Part shown: positions 1 through 9,261 of the stretch, one piece after another
How positions within the stretch are numbered: the first letter of the stretch is position 1
Layout: each line of letters opens with the position of its first letter
Origin: Porphyrobacter sp. ULC335
Lineage (GTDB): Bacteria; Pseudomonadota; Alphaproteobacteria; Sphingomonadales; Sphingomonadaceae
NCBI RefSeq assembly: GCF_025917005.1
Contig: NZ_CP078091.1
Location: 124,001-188,000, forward strand
DNA: 64,000 nt
Reading direction: 5' to 3'
The notes under the pieces: model-generated
Databases searched by the model: none
Seen by the model: the letters and a program-made list of their open reading frames with translations, nothing else
Told to the model about the DNA's origin: nothing
Program-made: the position numbers and the translations under genes

Positions 1-590
1 GCGCCGAAGCTGACGCCGGGCATGTCCTTTTCGATCACCATGCAGGTGATGCCCTTGGGGCCATCTTCGCCGGTGCGGACCATCACGACATAGACCTCGT
101 TCGACCCCGCGCCGGAGATGAACTGCTTGGTGCCGTTGAGCACGTAGTGGTCGCCGTCCCGCCGCGCGATGGTGCGAAGCGCTGCTGCGTCAGACCCGCT
201 CGAAGGCTCGGTCAGGCAATAGCTGGCAATCTGCTCCATGGTGATGAGGCTGGGCAGGTACTTGGCCTTGACCGCCTCCCCGCCGAAGCGGTCGATCATC
301 CAGGCGGCCATGTTGTGGATCGAGATGAAGGCGGAGGTGGAAGGGCAGCCATAGGCCATCGCCTCCATGATCAGCGCCGCTTCCAGCCGCCCCAGCCCGA
401 TGCCGCCCGATTGTTCGGAAACATAGATCGCCCCGAAGCCGAGTTCGGCGCTGCGCTGGATCACATCCTTGGGGAAGATGTGCTTCTCGTCCCACTCTGC
501 CGCGTGGGGCGTGATGTTGTCCGCGGTAAAGCGCTGCGCGACCTCGCGGATGGCGAGCTGATCGTCGGTGAGTTGGAATTGTCCGTGCAT
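1..590 (-). CDS. Acyl-CoA dehydrogenase, N-terminal part (runs off the window)
   Basis: The first ~196 residues of an acyl-CoA dehydrogenase flavoenzyme that would oxidise an acyl-CoA thioester at C2-C3 and pass electrons to ETF. The reading frame stays open to the window edge, so the catalytic base region is missing. The N-terminal helical domain is followed by the family signature [13 protein letters not shown] near residue 127 and [11 protein letters not shown] near 151, the FAD/substrate-contacting strand. The start is the ATG at 588-590, giving [11 protein letters not shown]. The signature resembles isobutyryl-CoA (valine-degradation) dehydrogenases, but chain-length specificity cannot be assigned from this part. 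Confidence 0.9.
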   Translation of the reverse strand, partial: MHGQFQLTDDQLAIREVAQRFTADNITPHAAEWDEKHIFPKDVIQRSAELGFGAIYVSEQSGGIGLGRLEAALIMEAMAYGCPSTSAFISIHNMAAWMIDRFGGEAVKAKYLPSLITMEQIASYCLTEPSSGSDAAALRTIARRDGDHYVLNGTKQFISGAGSNEVYVVMVRTGEDGPKGITCMVIEKDMPGVSFG

Positions 591-716
591 GGCGACGTGC
601 TCTAGCCGCCTTGTGCGCCCGCGAAAAGAGCAGCACGCACCCATACCTCATGGAAATTTGTTAGGGCCGCCCCCACCCGCGAAACCAAACGAAGCCCTGG
701 CATCGTATCTGGACAC

Positions 717-1097
717 ATGAAAGCCGCCACACCCACCTTGTTCATGGTCTATAATGCCGATGGCGGCATCCTGAGCGCGCTTGGCGACATGGTGCACAAG
801 ATCGTGTCACCATCGACCTATCCGTGCTCGCTATGCGCGCTCACCTATGGGCCGTTTTCGATGCGGCGCGAGTGGCGGGAGTTCCTGTCAGGGCTGCGGT
901 ATGCGAAAATCTTTCTATATCGCGACGAGCTGCGCAGCGATCTGGGAATGTCCGGACTGGCACTGCCGGCAATCCTGCGGGCGTGTGGCCCGGGAGAGCC
1001 CGAAGTGCTGGTGAGCGCGGCAGAACTCGATGCTCTGGCCGATCTCGCCGCCCTGATTGCGCTGGTTGAGGCGCGGCTGGCCGAGGTCAAGAACTGA
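717..1097 (+). CDS. Hypothetical protein with a CxxC motif
   Basis: A 126-residue soluble protein that I do not recognise as a characterised family. It has a CSLC motif near residues 38-41 preceded by a Pro, which could bind metal or form a disulfide, and an Ala/Leu-rich C-terminal helix. The 3' end overlaps the convergent RidA-like gene by 11 bp. Codon use is normal for the window. No function is proposed. Confidence 0.7.
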   Translation: MKAATPTLFMVYNADGGILSALGDMVHKIVSPSTYPCSLCALTYGPFSMRREWREFLSGLRYAKIFLYRDELRSDLGMSGLALPAILRACGPGEPEVLVSAAELDALADLAALIALVEARLAEVKN

Positions 1098-1494
1098 CGC
1101 GCAGCACCGCCTCGGCCTCGATCTCCACACGCCATTCGGGGCGGCATAGCCAAGCGACGCCCGCCATCGTAGCGGCGGGCCTGGCTTCCGCGAAGAAGCG
1201 CGCGTGTACCGCGCCGACGGCATCCTGATCTGCGGGGTCGGTGAGCAACATCCGCGTGCGCACCACATCGGCGGCAGTCCCTCCCAGTTCCTCGATTGCC
1301 GCGACGATGATTGTCAGGCAGCGCTCCGCCTGTTCCGCCGCGCCGCCCGGCGTGGTCGATCCGTCAGGCTCCACCGGACCGGTTCCGGCCACGATGATCC
1401 GGTCACCCTGCCGCACTGCGCGGGCAAAGCCGAAGGTCGCCTCGAACGGCGAGCCGGAGGTCGCCCAACGGCGCGCCGAAGGCTGATCGCTCAT
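1087..1494 (-). CDS. RidA family protein
   Basis: A ~135-residue member of the RidA/YjgF/UK114 family, small trimeric proteins that in well-studied cases hydrolyse reactive enamine/imine intermediates. Seen here: the GTGPVEPDG strand, VVRTRMLLTDP in mid-protein and a family-typical C-terminal strand EIEAEAVLRV. The start at 1492-1494 is chosen because it overlaps the upstream I78-type gene stop in an ATGA arrangement, implying translational coupling. The substrate is unknown. It may be one of the RidA subgroups without deaminase activity. Confidence 0.88.
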   Translation of the reverse strand: MSDQPSARRWATSGSPFEATFGFARAVRQGDRIIVAGTGPVEPDGSTTPGGAAEQAERCLTIIVAAIEELGGTAADVVRTRMLLTDPADQDAVGAVHARFFAEARPAATMAGVAWLCRPEWRVEIEAEAVLRVSS

Positions 1495-1826
1495 CCGCAG
1501 GTGACTTCGGTGATCTTCATGTTGGCGTCGTAGCGCACGTTCACGCGGTCCTCGCGGTAGTCCATCGTCCAAGCGCCGCCGGGAGGGCCCCAGCGCAGGC
1601 TGCGCGCGCCGCTATCCTTGAGGACGGCCTCGCCCATCGACTGGGTCGCATTGTGGCCGACATGGTACTGCGCCTTCTCGGCGTTGCAAATCATCGGCAG
1701 GGGCGGCGGCGGAACCGCTTCGGCGGTGTCGGGGTCATTGTCCTCGATGCTCACCACGCAGCCTGACACACCGATCGTCGCCACCACAGCCATCGCCGCA
1801 CGCCGCGCTGTTTTCACTATCCGCAT
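1491..1826 (-). CDS. Lipoprotein with Inhibitor_I78-like domain
   Basis: A 111-residue exported lipoprotein. The signal peptide ends in a lipobox VSGC (Cys about residue 23), followed by a short Pro-rich linker. The rest matches the I78 peptidase-inhibitor fold: Cys near residue 47, an NATQSMGEAVL segment, the RSLRWGPPGGAWTMDYR strand and the closing ITEVTCG, so two Cys could form the disulfide typical of the family. It is first in a two-gene unit with the RidA-like gene (4-bp overlap). The inhibited protease is unknown. Confidence 0.82.
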   Translation of the reverse strand: MRIVKTARRAAMAVVATIGVSGCVVSIEDNDPDTAEAVPPPPLPMICNAEKAQYHVGHNATQSMGEAVLKDSGARSLRWGPPGGAWTMDYREDRVNVRYDANMKITEVTCG

Positions 1827-1913
1827 GATCTCTCCCTCGTGCCGACCGGGTTCTTCCGGCCTTACAAGATCAGGCTATCAGGCAGGGCGCGGAATTTGAA
1901 GTGGGCGCGGCGC

Positions 1914-4259
1914 TCAAGCCAGCGCCGCGACTTTCTCGGGCGGGAGCGAAGCTCCGGCCACCTTGGCGAGCGCATCGGGATCAAGCGGTCGCCCGATAAA
2001 GTAGCCCTGCGCGTAATCGCAGCCAATCGTCTCGAGGAAGGCGAGGCAGGCGGCCTCCTCGACCCCTTCGGCCACCACCTTGAGGCCCAGCTCATGGGCC
2101 AGTTGCACGGTGGAACGCACCAGCATCGCGTCGCCCTTGTCGACATGGGCCTGGGCGACGAACATCCGGTCGATCTTCAGTTCGGACAGCGGCAGCAGCT
2201 TCAGATAGTTGAGCGCCGACTGGCCCGTCCCGTAATCGTCCATCGAAATGCGGATGCCCGTCGCACGGAACCGTTCGAGCGTGGCGATGGCCGCATCGGT
2301 ATCCTCGAACTGGGCGCTTTCGGTAACCTCGAAAGTGATCCGCTGGGCCGGCGCGCCTGCGCGGACCACCAGCGCCAAGGCGCGGTTGGCGAAACTTTCC
2401 GACGTCAGCAACGCCGCCGAGATATTGACCGCAACCCCGATCGTCAGTCCGCGATCGCACCAGCCGCGCATATCCTCGAGCGCCTTGGCCAGCACGGCAA
2501 TGGTCAGATCGTCGATCCGGTTATGCTCTTCGAACAGGGGAATGAAGCAATCCGGCGGGAGCAGGCCGCGCTCCGGGTGGTTCCAGCGCACCAGCGCTTC
2601 CACTGCGTCGATTTCGCGCGTCGCAAGGTTGAGCTTGGGCTGGTAAAGCACCGTGATATTGCCGCTGCTCAGCGCATCATCAAGCTCACCGAGCAGCGAG
2701 AACTGCTGGGTCACGGCCTCGCCTGCCTCGACCGTGTGCAGGCGCCAGAACTTGCCCGCACGCTTGGCGATGCTGGCGGCATGGGCTGCATTGGCGGCAG
2801 GATCGCCGTTCTGATCCGCCACCCCGAAGGTCAGCGACACACCAAGCCTGCGCCCGGCGATCTCGAAAGGGCTACGCATCAGCGCACGGATGCCGGCAAG
2901 TTGCGGTTCGATTTCCGCCATGGGCAGCGCCGAGACCCATACGAGCGTGCGGTCCTCGGTCCGGTAGATCGTGGTACCGCCGCTGGCGACTTGCAAGCGC
3001 TCGGCGATACGGCACAACAATGTGCCGAGTCGGTCCCCTTCGGTGGCCAGCTTGAGCGCATCGAAATCATCGATCTGGGCGGCAATAACATAACGATCGG
3101 TAGCCGCAGCGGGACGGGCATCGAGCGCCTGCCGGTTGGGCAAGCCGGATTCCGGATCGATCTGTCGCTGCAGCGCCGCAAAGCGCTGGGTCAGCACGAG
3201 GTAACGGGTCAAGCCGGCAGCTCCCGCCAGCATGGTCGCGGGGACAATCTCGAACCACAGGTCGCCCGCGATCCGGGCAACCAGCCAGAGTGCCAGCAGC
3301 ATCGCCACGACGCCGCCCGTCCGCAGCATCACAACACTGCGGCGCGGGCTGGCAAGGATCGTGAACGCCACCATCGCCGCCAGCACCATCGGCAGTTCCC
3401 AGGAGCCATAGACAGGAAGGCCTGCGCCAAGTGTCTCGGCACCGAGCGCCTGGATGATCACGCCGGGAATCACGCCATGAAGCGGGACGGCATAGCGATC
3501 GCCAAATTCGATGGCGGTCGCGCCGATGATTACATCCTTGCCCGCCAAGCTGCCGGGCGGGATCCTCCCGCGCTCGATGGCGATGAAGCTGTGCCGCGGA
3601 ATGGTTGCCGGATCGATCGCGAAGTCGACCGGGAAGGCCTCGTCCACCTCTCCCGCGCGCCCGGCGACAAAGGCCGAGAGCGATGGCCGCGCGGTGGCGC
3701 TGGTCACCGTGCCCAACGGCAGCCGCCGGACATATCCGTCCGGGTCGGGCGGGACAGAGACCGAGGCGAGGTGGGCATGTTCGCGCAAGATCGGGATCGG
3801 CAGCGAATCTAGCTGGCGCATGTCTCCGGACGCGGCTTTCTGCGCAAACGTGGGCAAGGCGATTGACGCGCGGGCATTGCCGATCGCGGCGGCCAAAGCG
3901 CGGTCCCCCGCAGGGTCGGCATTGCTCGAAAAGTCGACGTCGAAGCTGATCGAGCGTACCCCCGCAGCGTCGAGCGCGGTGACGGCTCTGGCATAATGAT
4001 CGCGCGGCCAGGGCCAGCGCCGAACCGCTGCCATGCTGGCAGCATCCATCTCGACCACATGGACTTGCCCGCTCGCCTCGCGGCTGAGCATGGAGAAGGT
4101 CGCTTCCGCAAAGCGATTTTCAACAGGGCGGAAGACCCCGGCCAACGCGCCCATCGACACCATCAGTGCGAGCGCACAGATCATCGGCACACTGGTGCGC
4201 CAGCCATCGGCGGCAAGCGAAGCTGCGGCACGCGCAAGATAAAGGCGCAGAGATTTCAT
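1914..4259 (-). CDS. CHASE2 - degenerate GGDEF - EAL signalling protein
   Basis: A 781-residue membrane sensor and probable c-di-GMP phosphodiesterase. An N-terminal TM (about residues 22-45) precedes a periplasmic CHASE2 domain (~45-300). A cluster of TM helices (~305-365) leads to a GGDEF-type domain whose signature is replaced by RTEDRTLVW, so cyclase activity is unlikely. The EAL domain (~520-770) keeps EAL in VEALVRWNHP, EVTES, DDYGTGQS, LKIDRMFV and EGVE, hence probably active. It lies 19 bp downstream of the FecR gene on the same strand. CHASE2 and FecR genes are frequent neighbours, suggesting a shared envelope-sensing role. Confidence 0.9.
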   Translation of the reverse strand: MKSLRLYLARAAASLAADGWRTSVPMICALALMVSMGALAGVFRPVENRFAEATFSMLSREASGQVHVVEMDAASMAAVRRWPWPRDHYARAVTALDAAGVRSISFDVDFSSNADPAGDRALAAAIGNARASIALPTFAQKAASGDMRQLDSLPIPILREHAHLASVSVPPDPDGYVRRLPLGTVTSATARPSLSAFVAGRAGEVDEAFPVDFAIDPATIPRHSFIAIERGRIPPGSLAGKDVIIGATAIEFGDRYAVPLHGVIPGVIIQALGAETLGAGLPVYGSWELPMVLAAMVAFTILASPRRSVVMLRTGGVVAMLLALWLVARIAGDLWFEIVPATMLAGAAGLTRYLVLTQRFAALQRQIDPESGLPNRQALDARPAAATDRYVIAAQIDDFDALKLATEGDRLGTLLCRIAERLQVASGGTTIYRTEDRTLVWVSALPMAEIEPQLAGIRALMRSPFEIAGRRLGVSLTFGVADQNGDPAANAAHAASIAKRAGKFWRLHTVEAGEAVTQQFSLLGELDDALSSGNITVLYQPKLNLATREIDAVEALVRWNHPERGLLPPDCFIPLFEEHNRIDDLTIAVLAKALEDMRGWCDRGLTIGVAVNISAALLTSESFANRALALVVRAGAPAQRITFEVTESAQFEDTDAAIATLERFRATGIRISMDDYGTGQSALNYLKLLPLSELKIDRMFVAQAHVDKGDAMLVRSTVQLAHELGLKVVAEGVEEAACLAFLETIGCDYAQGYFIGRPLDPDALAKVAGASLPPEKVAALA

Positions 4260-4278
4260 GATTTTGGAGTGATAGGGA

Positions 4279-5616
4279 TCAGCGCTGGCTATAGCCCGCC
4301 GGGGTAGCCATCACCCCGAGGTCAAGACCCTGCGCGCCCGTTGCGCGGATACGCCCGCCGTTGCCATTGCCGTTACCGCCGCCACCGTTCCCGCCGCCAT
4401 TGCCCGGATCGCCGCCACCACCGTTGCCGCCCCCGCCGTTGCCGTTGCCGTTGCCGCCGCCACCATTTCCGCCACCATTGCCCGGATCGCCACCGCCGCC
4501 ATTTCCGGGACCGTCACCGCCGTTGCCGTTGCCGTTGCCGTCGTCGTCATCGCCAGGGCCGTTATCGTCACCGTCGTTCCCGTTCCCGTTCCCGTTGCCG
4601 TTGCCGTTCCCGTTCCCGTTCCCGTTGCCATCGTCGCCATCGCCATCGCCGTCGCCGCCGCTGTTACCGTTGCCGTTGCCTTTTTCGCCGCCGTCATCAT
4701 CGTTGCCGGCACCGCCATTGCCATTGCCATTGCCGTCGGAATTGCCGCCCGAGCCGCACGTCCCGTTGGCGCAGACTGGGCTATCATCGGGGCGCCCGCC
4801 CGAATTGCCGACCGGTGCCGCATTGCCGCGACCGGTGTTGTCCGACACCACCACCGCGGCGAGCACGGCAACTTCGCCCGACACAAAGCCGTTCGATACC
4901 TCGCCAAGATCACGCGGGGTGCTGACGATGGCCTGATCGATGCGTCCCTGTCCGCGGCTGCCCTGCGCTGCAGCCGGTTCGACCGCGCCCGATGCCGGGG
5001 GAGCCGCCGCCGGAGCGCCGCCGCTGCCGCGCGCAGGCGAATCGACAACCTTGCGCCCTTCGCCCTCGACCACCATCCGCAGCGGATCGCCCGCCGCGAT
5101 CATTGCGACCGCACCCGGGCGGATCAGTTCGCGCACACCGCCGTCATTCGTCGCGGCCTCGACCGCGCCTTCGGTGACTTGCAGGCTCGTCCCCTCGTCG
5201 CTCACCGTGATGACGAAGGTCGTGCCCTTCACCACCGCCGCGAGATAGGGCGTTTCCACCCCGAAGTGGGGATTGGGCTGCTTGCCGATATTGAACAGCG
5301 CACTGCCATAGTCCTGAAGAATCTGGATGATACCGCGTTCACGTACGGCAGGGGCGATACGCAGCTGGGCGTTCTGCCGCATGGTCACGAATTCGCGGCC
5401 GCGCACCAGGACTGCCGAAGCACGCGCGTCTGTGCGGATCGTCGCGCCGGGAACCAGCGCCGTGCCGACCTTGGCGGGCCGCTGCCCACTGGCGTCGATT
5501 ACTGTCACGACGCCCTTGGCCTCGCTAACAGTCCAGACCCCGCTCTGGGCAAGCGCAGGTGCGCCGCTGAAGAACAGCAGAAGTAACGGCAAGAGGAGGC
5601 GTGACAGGATGCGCAT
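4279..5616 (-). CDS. FecR-domain protein with Asn/Asp/Gly repeat tail
   Basis: A 445-residue exported protein. The start at 5614-5616 is preferred because it gives a signal peptide (MRILSRLLLPLLLLF..ALAQ) and a GGAG box about 8 bp upstream; a longer frame exists to 5715. Residues ~25-185 form a FecR-like periplasmic domain (TIRTDARASAVLVR, GSALFNIGKQ, TPYLAAVVKGT). The last ~160 residues are almost pure Gly, Asn and Asp in short NG, DG and GGGG repeats. It is co-directional with the CHASE2-EAL gene and divergent from the TpsB-type gene. The role of the tail is unknown; acidic DG runs could bind Ca2+, but no canonical RTX nonapeptide is present. Confidence 0.85.
   Translation of the reverse strand: MRILSRLLLPLLLLFFSGAPALAQSGVWTVSEAKGVVTVIDASGQRPAKVGTALVPGATIRTDARASAVLVRGREFVTMRQNAQLRIAPAVRERGIIQILQDYGSALFNIGKQPNPHFGVETPYLAAVVKGTTFVITVSDEGTSLQVTEGAVEAATNDGGVRELIRPGAVAMIAAGDPLRMVVEGEGRKVVDSPARGSGGAPAAAPPASGAVEPAAAQGSRGQGRIDQAIVSTPRDLGEVSNGFVSGEVAVLAAVVVSDNTGRGNAAPVGNSGGRPDDSPVCANGTCGSGGNSDGNGNGNGGAGNDDDGGEKGNGNGNSGGDGDGDGDDGNGNGNGNGNGNGNGNGNDGDDNGPGDDDDGNGNGNGGDGPGNGGGGDPGNGGGNGGGGNGNGNGGGGNGGGGDPGNGGGNGGGGNGNGNGGRIRATGAQGLDLGVMATPAGYSQR
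4355..4745. repeat. Low-complexity GGN/GAY repeat tract inside the FecR gene
   Basis: About 390 bp of near-tandem hexameric repeats (CCGTTG/CCGTTC and CCGCCA on the + strand) encode the NG/DG/GG tail of the FecR protein on the - strand. A longer unit (PGNGGGNGGGGNGNGNGG) occurs twice. Such tracts are prone to slippage and copy-number change. Confidence 0.85.
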
Positions 5617-5792
5617 AGGTTTCTCCGTGCCTATCCAATACACGCAAGCCGCCGACATCCCGTTTAAGCAGTTGGTTAACAAGCCCTTACGATGAAATTT
5701 GATTAACCTTTGCATTGTAGGGATCAGGCTCGATTATTGATCATGGGGGCAAACTGATCCTTCGGCCGGTTAATCTTTGCGGGAGTGCTATC

Positions 5793-7406
5793 ATGCTGCT
5801 GGCGGCGAATCCGCTGGCGGCACAGGATGCACTTGACCGGACCAATCCGGCCCAGCAGGTCAACCGCGATGATCTTGCCCCGCCCCCGCCCGATCAGGTG
5901 CGGATCGAGGTGCTCCCGGTGCTCGACACCCCGCTGGTAGGCGGCAGTTCCGAGATACTGGATGTCGGCGCAATCGTGATCGACGGGCTGGTGGCGCTCG
6001 ACCGGGCGGATTTCGCCGCCGTGATCGAGCCCTACGCTGGCAGACCGCTCGACCGCGCCGAACTGCGCCGCCTGACCGATGCCGTGGCGGCGCGCGCACG
6101 CGAGAGCGGCTATGTCCTCGCCACCGCATGGATCCCCGAACAGACCCTGCTCGGCGGCATGCTGCGAGTGCGGATCGATGAAGGCACCATAGATGCGGTG
6201 CGCATCGAAGGCAGTGATGATCCGGCGATTCGCCGCCAGCTCGAACGGCTGGTGAATGGCCAACCCGTTACCCTCGCTGCCCTCCAGCGCGAGGTGCTGC
6301 TGGCCGACGATATCCCCGGCGTGTGGATTCGCGGCACCAGGTTCGCACGGGAAGGCACGCGGCGCATTCTGGTGGTGGATGCCGGGCGCAGCGATGCTGG
6401 CGGCAGCGTGCTGGTCGCCACCGATGGCACCAAGCCGCTCGGTCCGGTTCGCGCGCGGATCGATTTCGACGCCAATGGCCTCATCTCCCCGCGCGACCGC
6501 ATTGATCTCAGCTTTTCGGCCACCCCCCTCGACCCGGAAGAGCTGGCGTTCTTCAGCGCGCGCTACACCGTGATCGTCAACGATGCCGGCACCAGTGTGG
6601 GCGCTTTCGGCTCCTTCTCGCGCACGGAACCCGGAGCCTACCTTGCCAATCGCGAGCTGCTGGGAGAGGCGTGGCAGGCAGGCATCCGCCTGCGCCACCC
6701 GCTGATGCGCACGCAATCGCGCAGCCTGTGGCTCGAAGCGAGCGGCGAAGTGCAGGACTTGCGGCAGGACAGCTTCGGCACGCTCGCGCGCTGGGACCGG
6801 ATCGCGCTGGCCCGGATCGGCTTCTACGGCTTTGGCCCGCTGGCGGGCGGCACGCTGCAGGGCCGCGCAACCGCGAGCCAGGGGCTCAACATCCTCGGCG
6901 CGACCGACAGCCGCGATCCGCTCGCCTCGCGCTGGGATTCGCAGCCCGATTTCACCACCCTGTCGTGGTGGCTCAACTGGCGGCGCGGGATCGCCCCCCG
7001 CGTCAGTCTGTCGCTTGCCACGACCGGCCAGATCTCCAACACGCCGCTGCTGGTCGGCGAAAGCTTCGCATTAGGCGGCACGGGTTTCCTGCGCGGCTAT
7101 GATTTCGCCCAGCGTATCGGGGACGAAGGCGCTGCCGGCCTCGCGGAGCTGCGTTACGACTGGCCCAAGGCGCTGGGCGCCGTGCGGCATGTACAGCTCT
7201 ATGCCTTTGCCGATGCCGGCACGGTGTCAAACCTTGCGGGAGGCACGGGCGGCGGCACGCTGGCATCGAGCGGCGCTGGCCTGCGCACAGACATCACCCG
7301 CGATCTCGATCTCGATTTCGAGGTCGCCGTGCCGCTCACCGAAGACCGCTACGATACGGGCGACAATTCGCCGCGTCTCAATCTCAGGGTCAGCCAGTCG
7401 TTCTGA
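5793..7406 (+). CDS. ShlB/FhaC-type outer-membrane transporter (TpsB)
   Basis: A 537-residue Omp85/TpsB-type protein. After a short export signal ending LAAQ, residues ~60-200 form POTRA-like modules (ATAWIPEQTLLGGMLRVRIDEG). The C-terminal two thirds are beta-barrel, including FLRGYDF near residue 437, the conserved lid-lock motif of TpsB proteins, and a terminal Phe (SQSF) suited to BAM recognition. The hydrophobic signal core is short, so translation may begin upstream at a non-ATG codon. TpsB proteins secrete one TpsA partner, but no large TpsA gene is present here. The divergent FecR protein with its repeat tail is an alternative partner. Confidence 0.85.
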   Translation: MLLAANPLAAQDALDRTNPAQQVNRDDLAPPPPDQVRIEVLPVLDTPLVGGSSEILDVGAIVIDGLVALDRADFAAVIEPYAGRPLDRAELRRLTDAVAARARESGYVLATAWIPEQTLLGGMLRVRIDEGTIDAVRIEGSDDPAIRRQLERLVNGQPVTLAALQREVLLADDIPGVWIRGTRFAREGTRRILVVDAGRSDAGGSVLVATDGTKPLGPVRARIDFDANGLISPRDRIDLSFSATPLDPEELAFFSARYTVIVNDAGTSVGAFGSFSRTEPGAYLANRELLGEAWQAGIRLRHPLMRTQSRSLWLEASGEVQDLRQDSFGTLARWDRIALARIGFYGFGPLAGGTLQGRATASQGLNILGATDSRDPLASRWDSQPDFTTLSWWLNWRRGIAPRVSLSLATTGQISNTPLLVGESFALGGTGFLRGYDFAQRIGDEGAAGLAELRYDWPKALGAVRHVQLYAFADAGTVSNLAGGTGGGTLASSGAGLRTDITRDLDLDFEVAVPLTEDRYDTGDNSPRLNLRVSQSF

Positions 7407-7422
7407 ACGGCGTTGCGCCTGA

Positions 7423-7719
7423 TTACCGGTCCTCGGGCGGGATAGCCTGCCAAGCTGCGAAATCGGGATAGATCACGGTTCCAGGCCAACGCGGATCGCG
7501 CTCAACCGACCACGTGAGGTGAACCTGCGCGACCGACCCATCATCGAGCTGGAACAGAAAATCATCATAGCCATTGCGGCGGCCTATCGCAGTTACCTTG
7601 CGGCCCGACAGCACATGGTCACGGCAAACCTCGCGGGCGAGTTCGAGCGAGAAGGCGCGTGCATCATCGGGGTTGTCGATGGCGTACCAACCGCCGTCCC
7701 AGACATGCCCTTCGGCCAT
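7423..7719 (-). CDS. Small hypothetical protein
   Basis: A 98-residue soluble protein rich in aromatic residues (VWDGGWYAID, HLTWSVERDPRWPG, YPDFAAW). No recognised domain. It lies 4 bp downstream of pyruvate kinase on the same strand and is probably co-transcribed. Its composition resembles small immunity-like or stress proteins of the DUF class, but no family can be named. Confidence 0.75.
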   Translation of the reverse strand: MAEGHVWDGGWYAIDNPDDARAFSLELAREVCRDHVLSGRKVTAIGRRNGYDDFLFQLDDGSVAQVHLTWSVERDPRWPGTVIYPDFAAWQAIPPEDR

Positions 7720-7723
7720 CGCT

Positions 7724-9196
7724 TCAGTCCTTGTGCTTGTCCAGTTCGTCGCCCGTCACGCTCACCACGTGGAGCAGGTTGGTCGCCCCCGGTGTCCCGA
7801 ACGGTACGCCTGCGAGCACGATCAGCTTTGATCCCGCCGCTGCAACCTTGTGGCGCAGCGCCATGCGCTTGCCCTTGCCGATCATCTCTTCGAAGCTGCC
7901 AATATCCTTGGTCGCCACCGCGTGCGCGCCCCACAGCAGCGCCATGCGCCGCGCAGTGCGCATCGAGGGCGTGAGCACGAGCACCGGCGTGGCGGGCCGT
8001 TCCCGCGCCACCCGCCGCGCGGTCGAGCCGCTGGTGGTGAACACCGTGATGGCGCTGATCGGCACGGTATCGGCGATCGTCATGCAGGCATGAGCCAGCG
8101 CGTCGGAGGTGGTCGCATCGGGCGGGGTATCGAGGAACCGCACCCGCGCCTTGTAGCCTTCGTCGCGTTCAACCTGTACCGCGATGCGGTCCATCATCGC
8201 CACGGATTCTTCCGGCCATGCGCCTGCCGCACTTTCGGCGGAAAGCATCACCGCATCCGCCCCGTCATAGACCGCGTTGGCAACGTCGGAGACTTCGGCG
8301 CGGGTCGGGGTCGGAGCCTCGATCATGCTTTCGAGCATCTGCGTCGCCACGATCACCGGCTTGCCCGCACGGCGCGCCATGTTGACGATCTTCTTCTGGA
8401 GCGGCGGCACCTCGTAAGGTTCAAGCTCCACACCGAGATCGCCACGGGCGACCATGATGCCGTCGGCCAATTCGATGATCGCATCAAGCCGGTGGACGGC
8501 CTGCGGCTTTTCGATCTTGGCGCAGATTGCGGTGCCATGGGTGCCGATCAACTTGCGGGCCTCGGCAATATCTTCGGGCCGCTGCACGAAGGACAGCGCG
8601 ATCCAGTCCGCCCCATGCTCGGTGGCAAAGGCGAGATCGCGGCGATCCTTTTCGGTGAGTGCCGGGATCGGCACTTCGGCATCGGGAACGTTCACGCCCT
8701 TGCGATCGGAAATCACCCCGCCCACTTCTGCGCTGCACAGGATGCGGCTCTCGTCCGCTTCCAGCACCTTCAGCCGGATCTTGCCGTCGTTGATCAGCAG
8801 ACGCTGCCCGCGTTCCATGATCCCGAACAGTTCGGGGTGCGGCAGGCAGACGCGGTTTTCGTCACCGGGCGTCTCGTCACGGTCGAGCACGAAGTGGCCC
8901 GAGTGGCGGATCACCGCCTGCCCGTCCTTGAAGGTCCCGACACGCAGCTTGGGACCCTGAAGGTCGGCAAGGATCGCGATGGGGCGGGCATATTGCTTTT
9001 CCAGCGCGCGGATGGCGTGGACGGCCGCCTCGTGATCGGCATGGTCGCCGTGGCTCATATTGAGGCGGAAGGCGTCCGCGCCTGCCCGCACCAGCCGTTC
9101 AAGCATCTCGGGCGAACGGCTCGCCGGGCCGATGGTGGCGAGAATCTTGACCTTGCGGCCGCGCGGGTCGATTCTGGACTGGTCGCGTCGTGACAT
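7724..9196 (-). CDS. pyk: Pyruvate kinase
   Basis: A 490-residue pyruvate kinase, converting phosphoenolpyruvate and ADP to pyruvate and ATP in glycolysis. N-terminal TIGPAS, RLNMSHG (substrate/K+ site) and DLQGPKLRVG are present. The catalytic-lysine region reads AICAKIEKPQAV, and the metal and active-site loop MVARGDLGVELEPYEVP is intact. The C-terminal allosteric domain is full length. Start MSRRDQSR at 9194-9196. The gene is divergent from the DUF1244 gene, so the promoter must lie in the ~65 bp between them. Confidence 0.97.
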   Translation of the reverse strand: MSRRDQSRIDPRGRKVKILATIGPASRSPEMLERLVRAGADAFRLNMSHGDHADHEAAVHAIRALEKQYARPIAILADLQGPKLRVGTFKDGQAVIRHSGHFVLDRDETPGDENRVCLPHPELFGIMERGQRLLINDGKIRLKVLEADESRILCSAEVGGVISDRKGVNVPDAEVPIPALTEKDRRDLAFATEHGADWIALSFVQRPEDIAEARKLIGTHGTAICAKIEKPQAVHRLDAIIELADGIMVARGDLGVELEPYEVPPLQKKIVNMARRAGKPVIVATQMLESMIEAPTPTRAEVSDVANAVYDGADAVMLSAESAAGAWPEESVAMMDRIAVQVERDEGYKARVRFLDTPPDATTSDALAHACMTIADTVPISAITVFTTSGSTARRVARERPATPVLVLTPSMRTARRMALLWGAHAVATKDIGSFEEMIGKGKRMALRHKVAAAGSKLIVLAGVPFGTPGATNLLHVVSVTGDELDKHKD

Positions 9197-9261
9197 TATT
9201 GGCTATCCCTATTGCGCCATGCCTATGGCACAGGCGTTTTTCAACTCAAGGAAAAGCCGCG

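Noticed and set aside
1839..3812. 657-codon frame on the + strand opposite the CHASE2-EAL gene
   Set aside because: It is antisense to a gene with clear domain motifs, rich in Arg/His/Gln, and shows no family sequence. High-GC shadow frame.
4355..4745. RTX calcium-binding repeats in the FecR protein
   Set aside because: The GGxGxDxUx nonapeptide is not present in register. The repeats are simple NG/DG/GG runs.
4355..4745. CRISPR array or tandem DNA element
   Set aside because: The repeats are short, in-frame and encode a Gly/Asn tail, with no unique spacers. No CRISPR array was found anywhere in the window.
5676..5690. CtrA-like site TTAACAAGCCCTTAC between the FecR and TpsB genes
   Set aside because: Only the first half matches TTAA-N7-TTAA fully; the second half is TTAC. 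Chance occurrence cannot be excluded.
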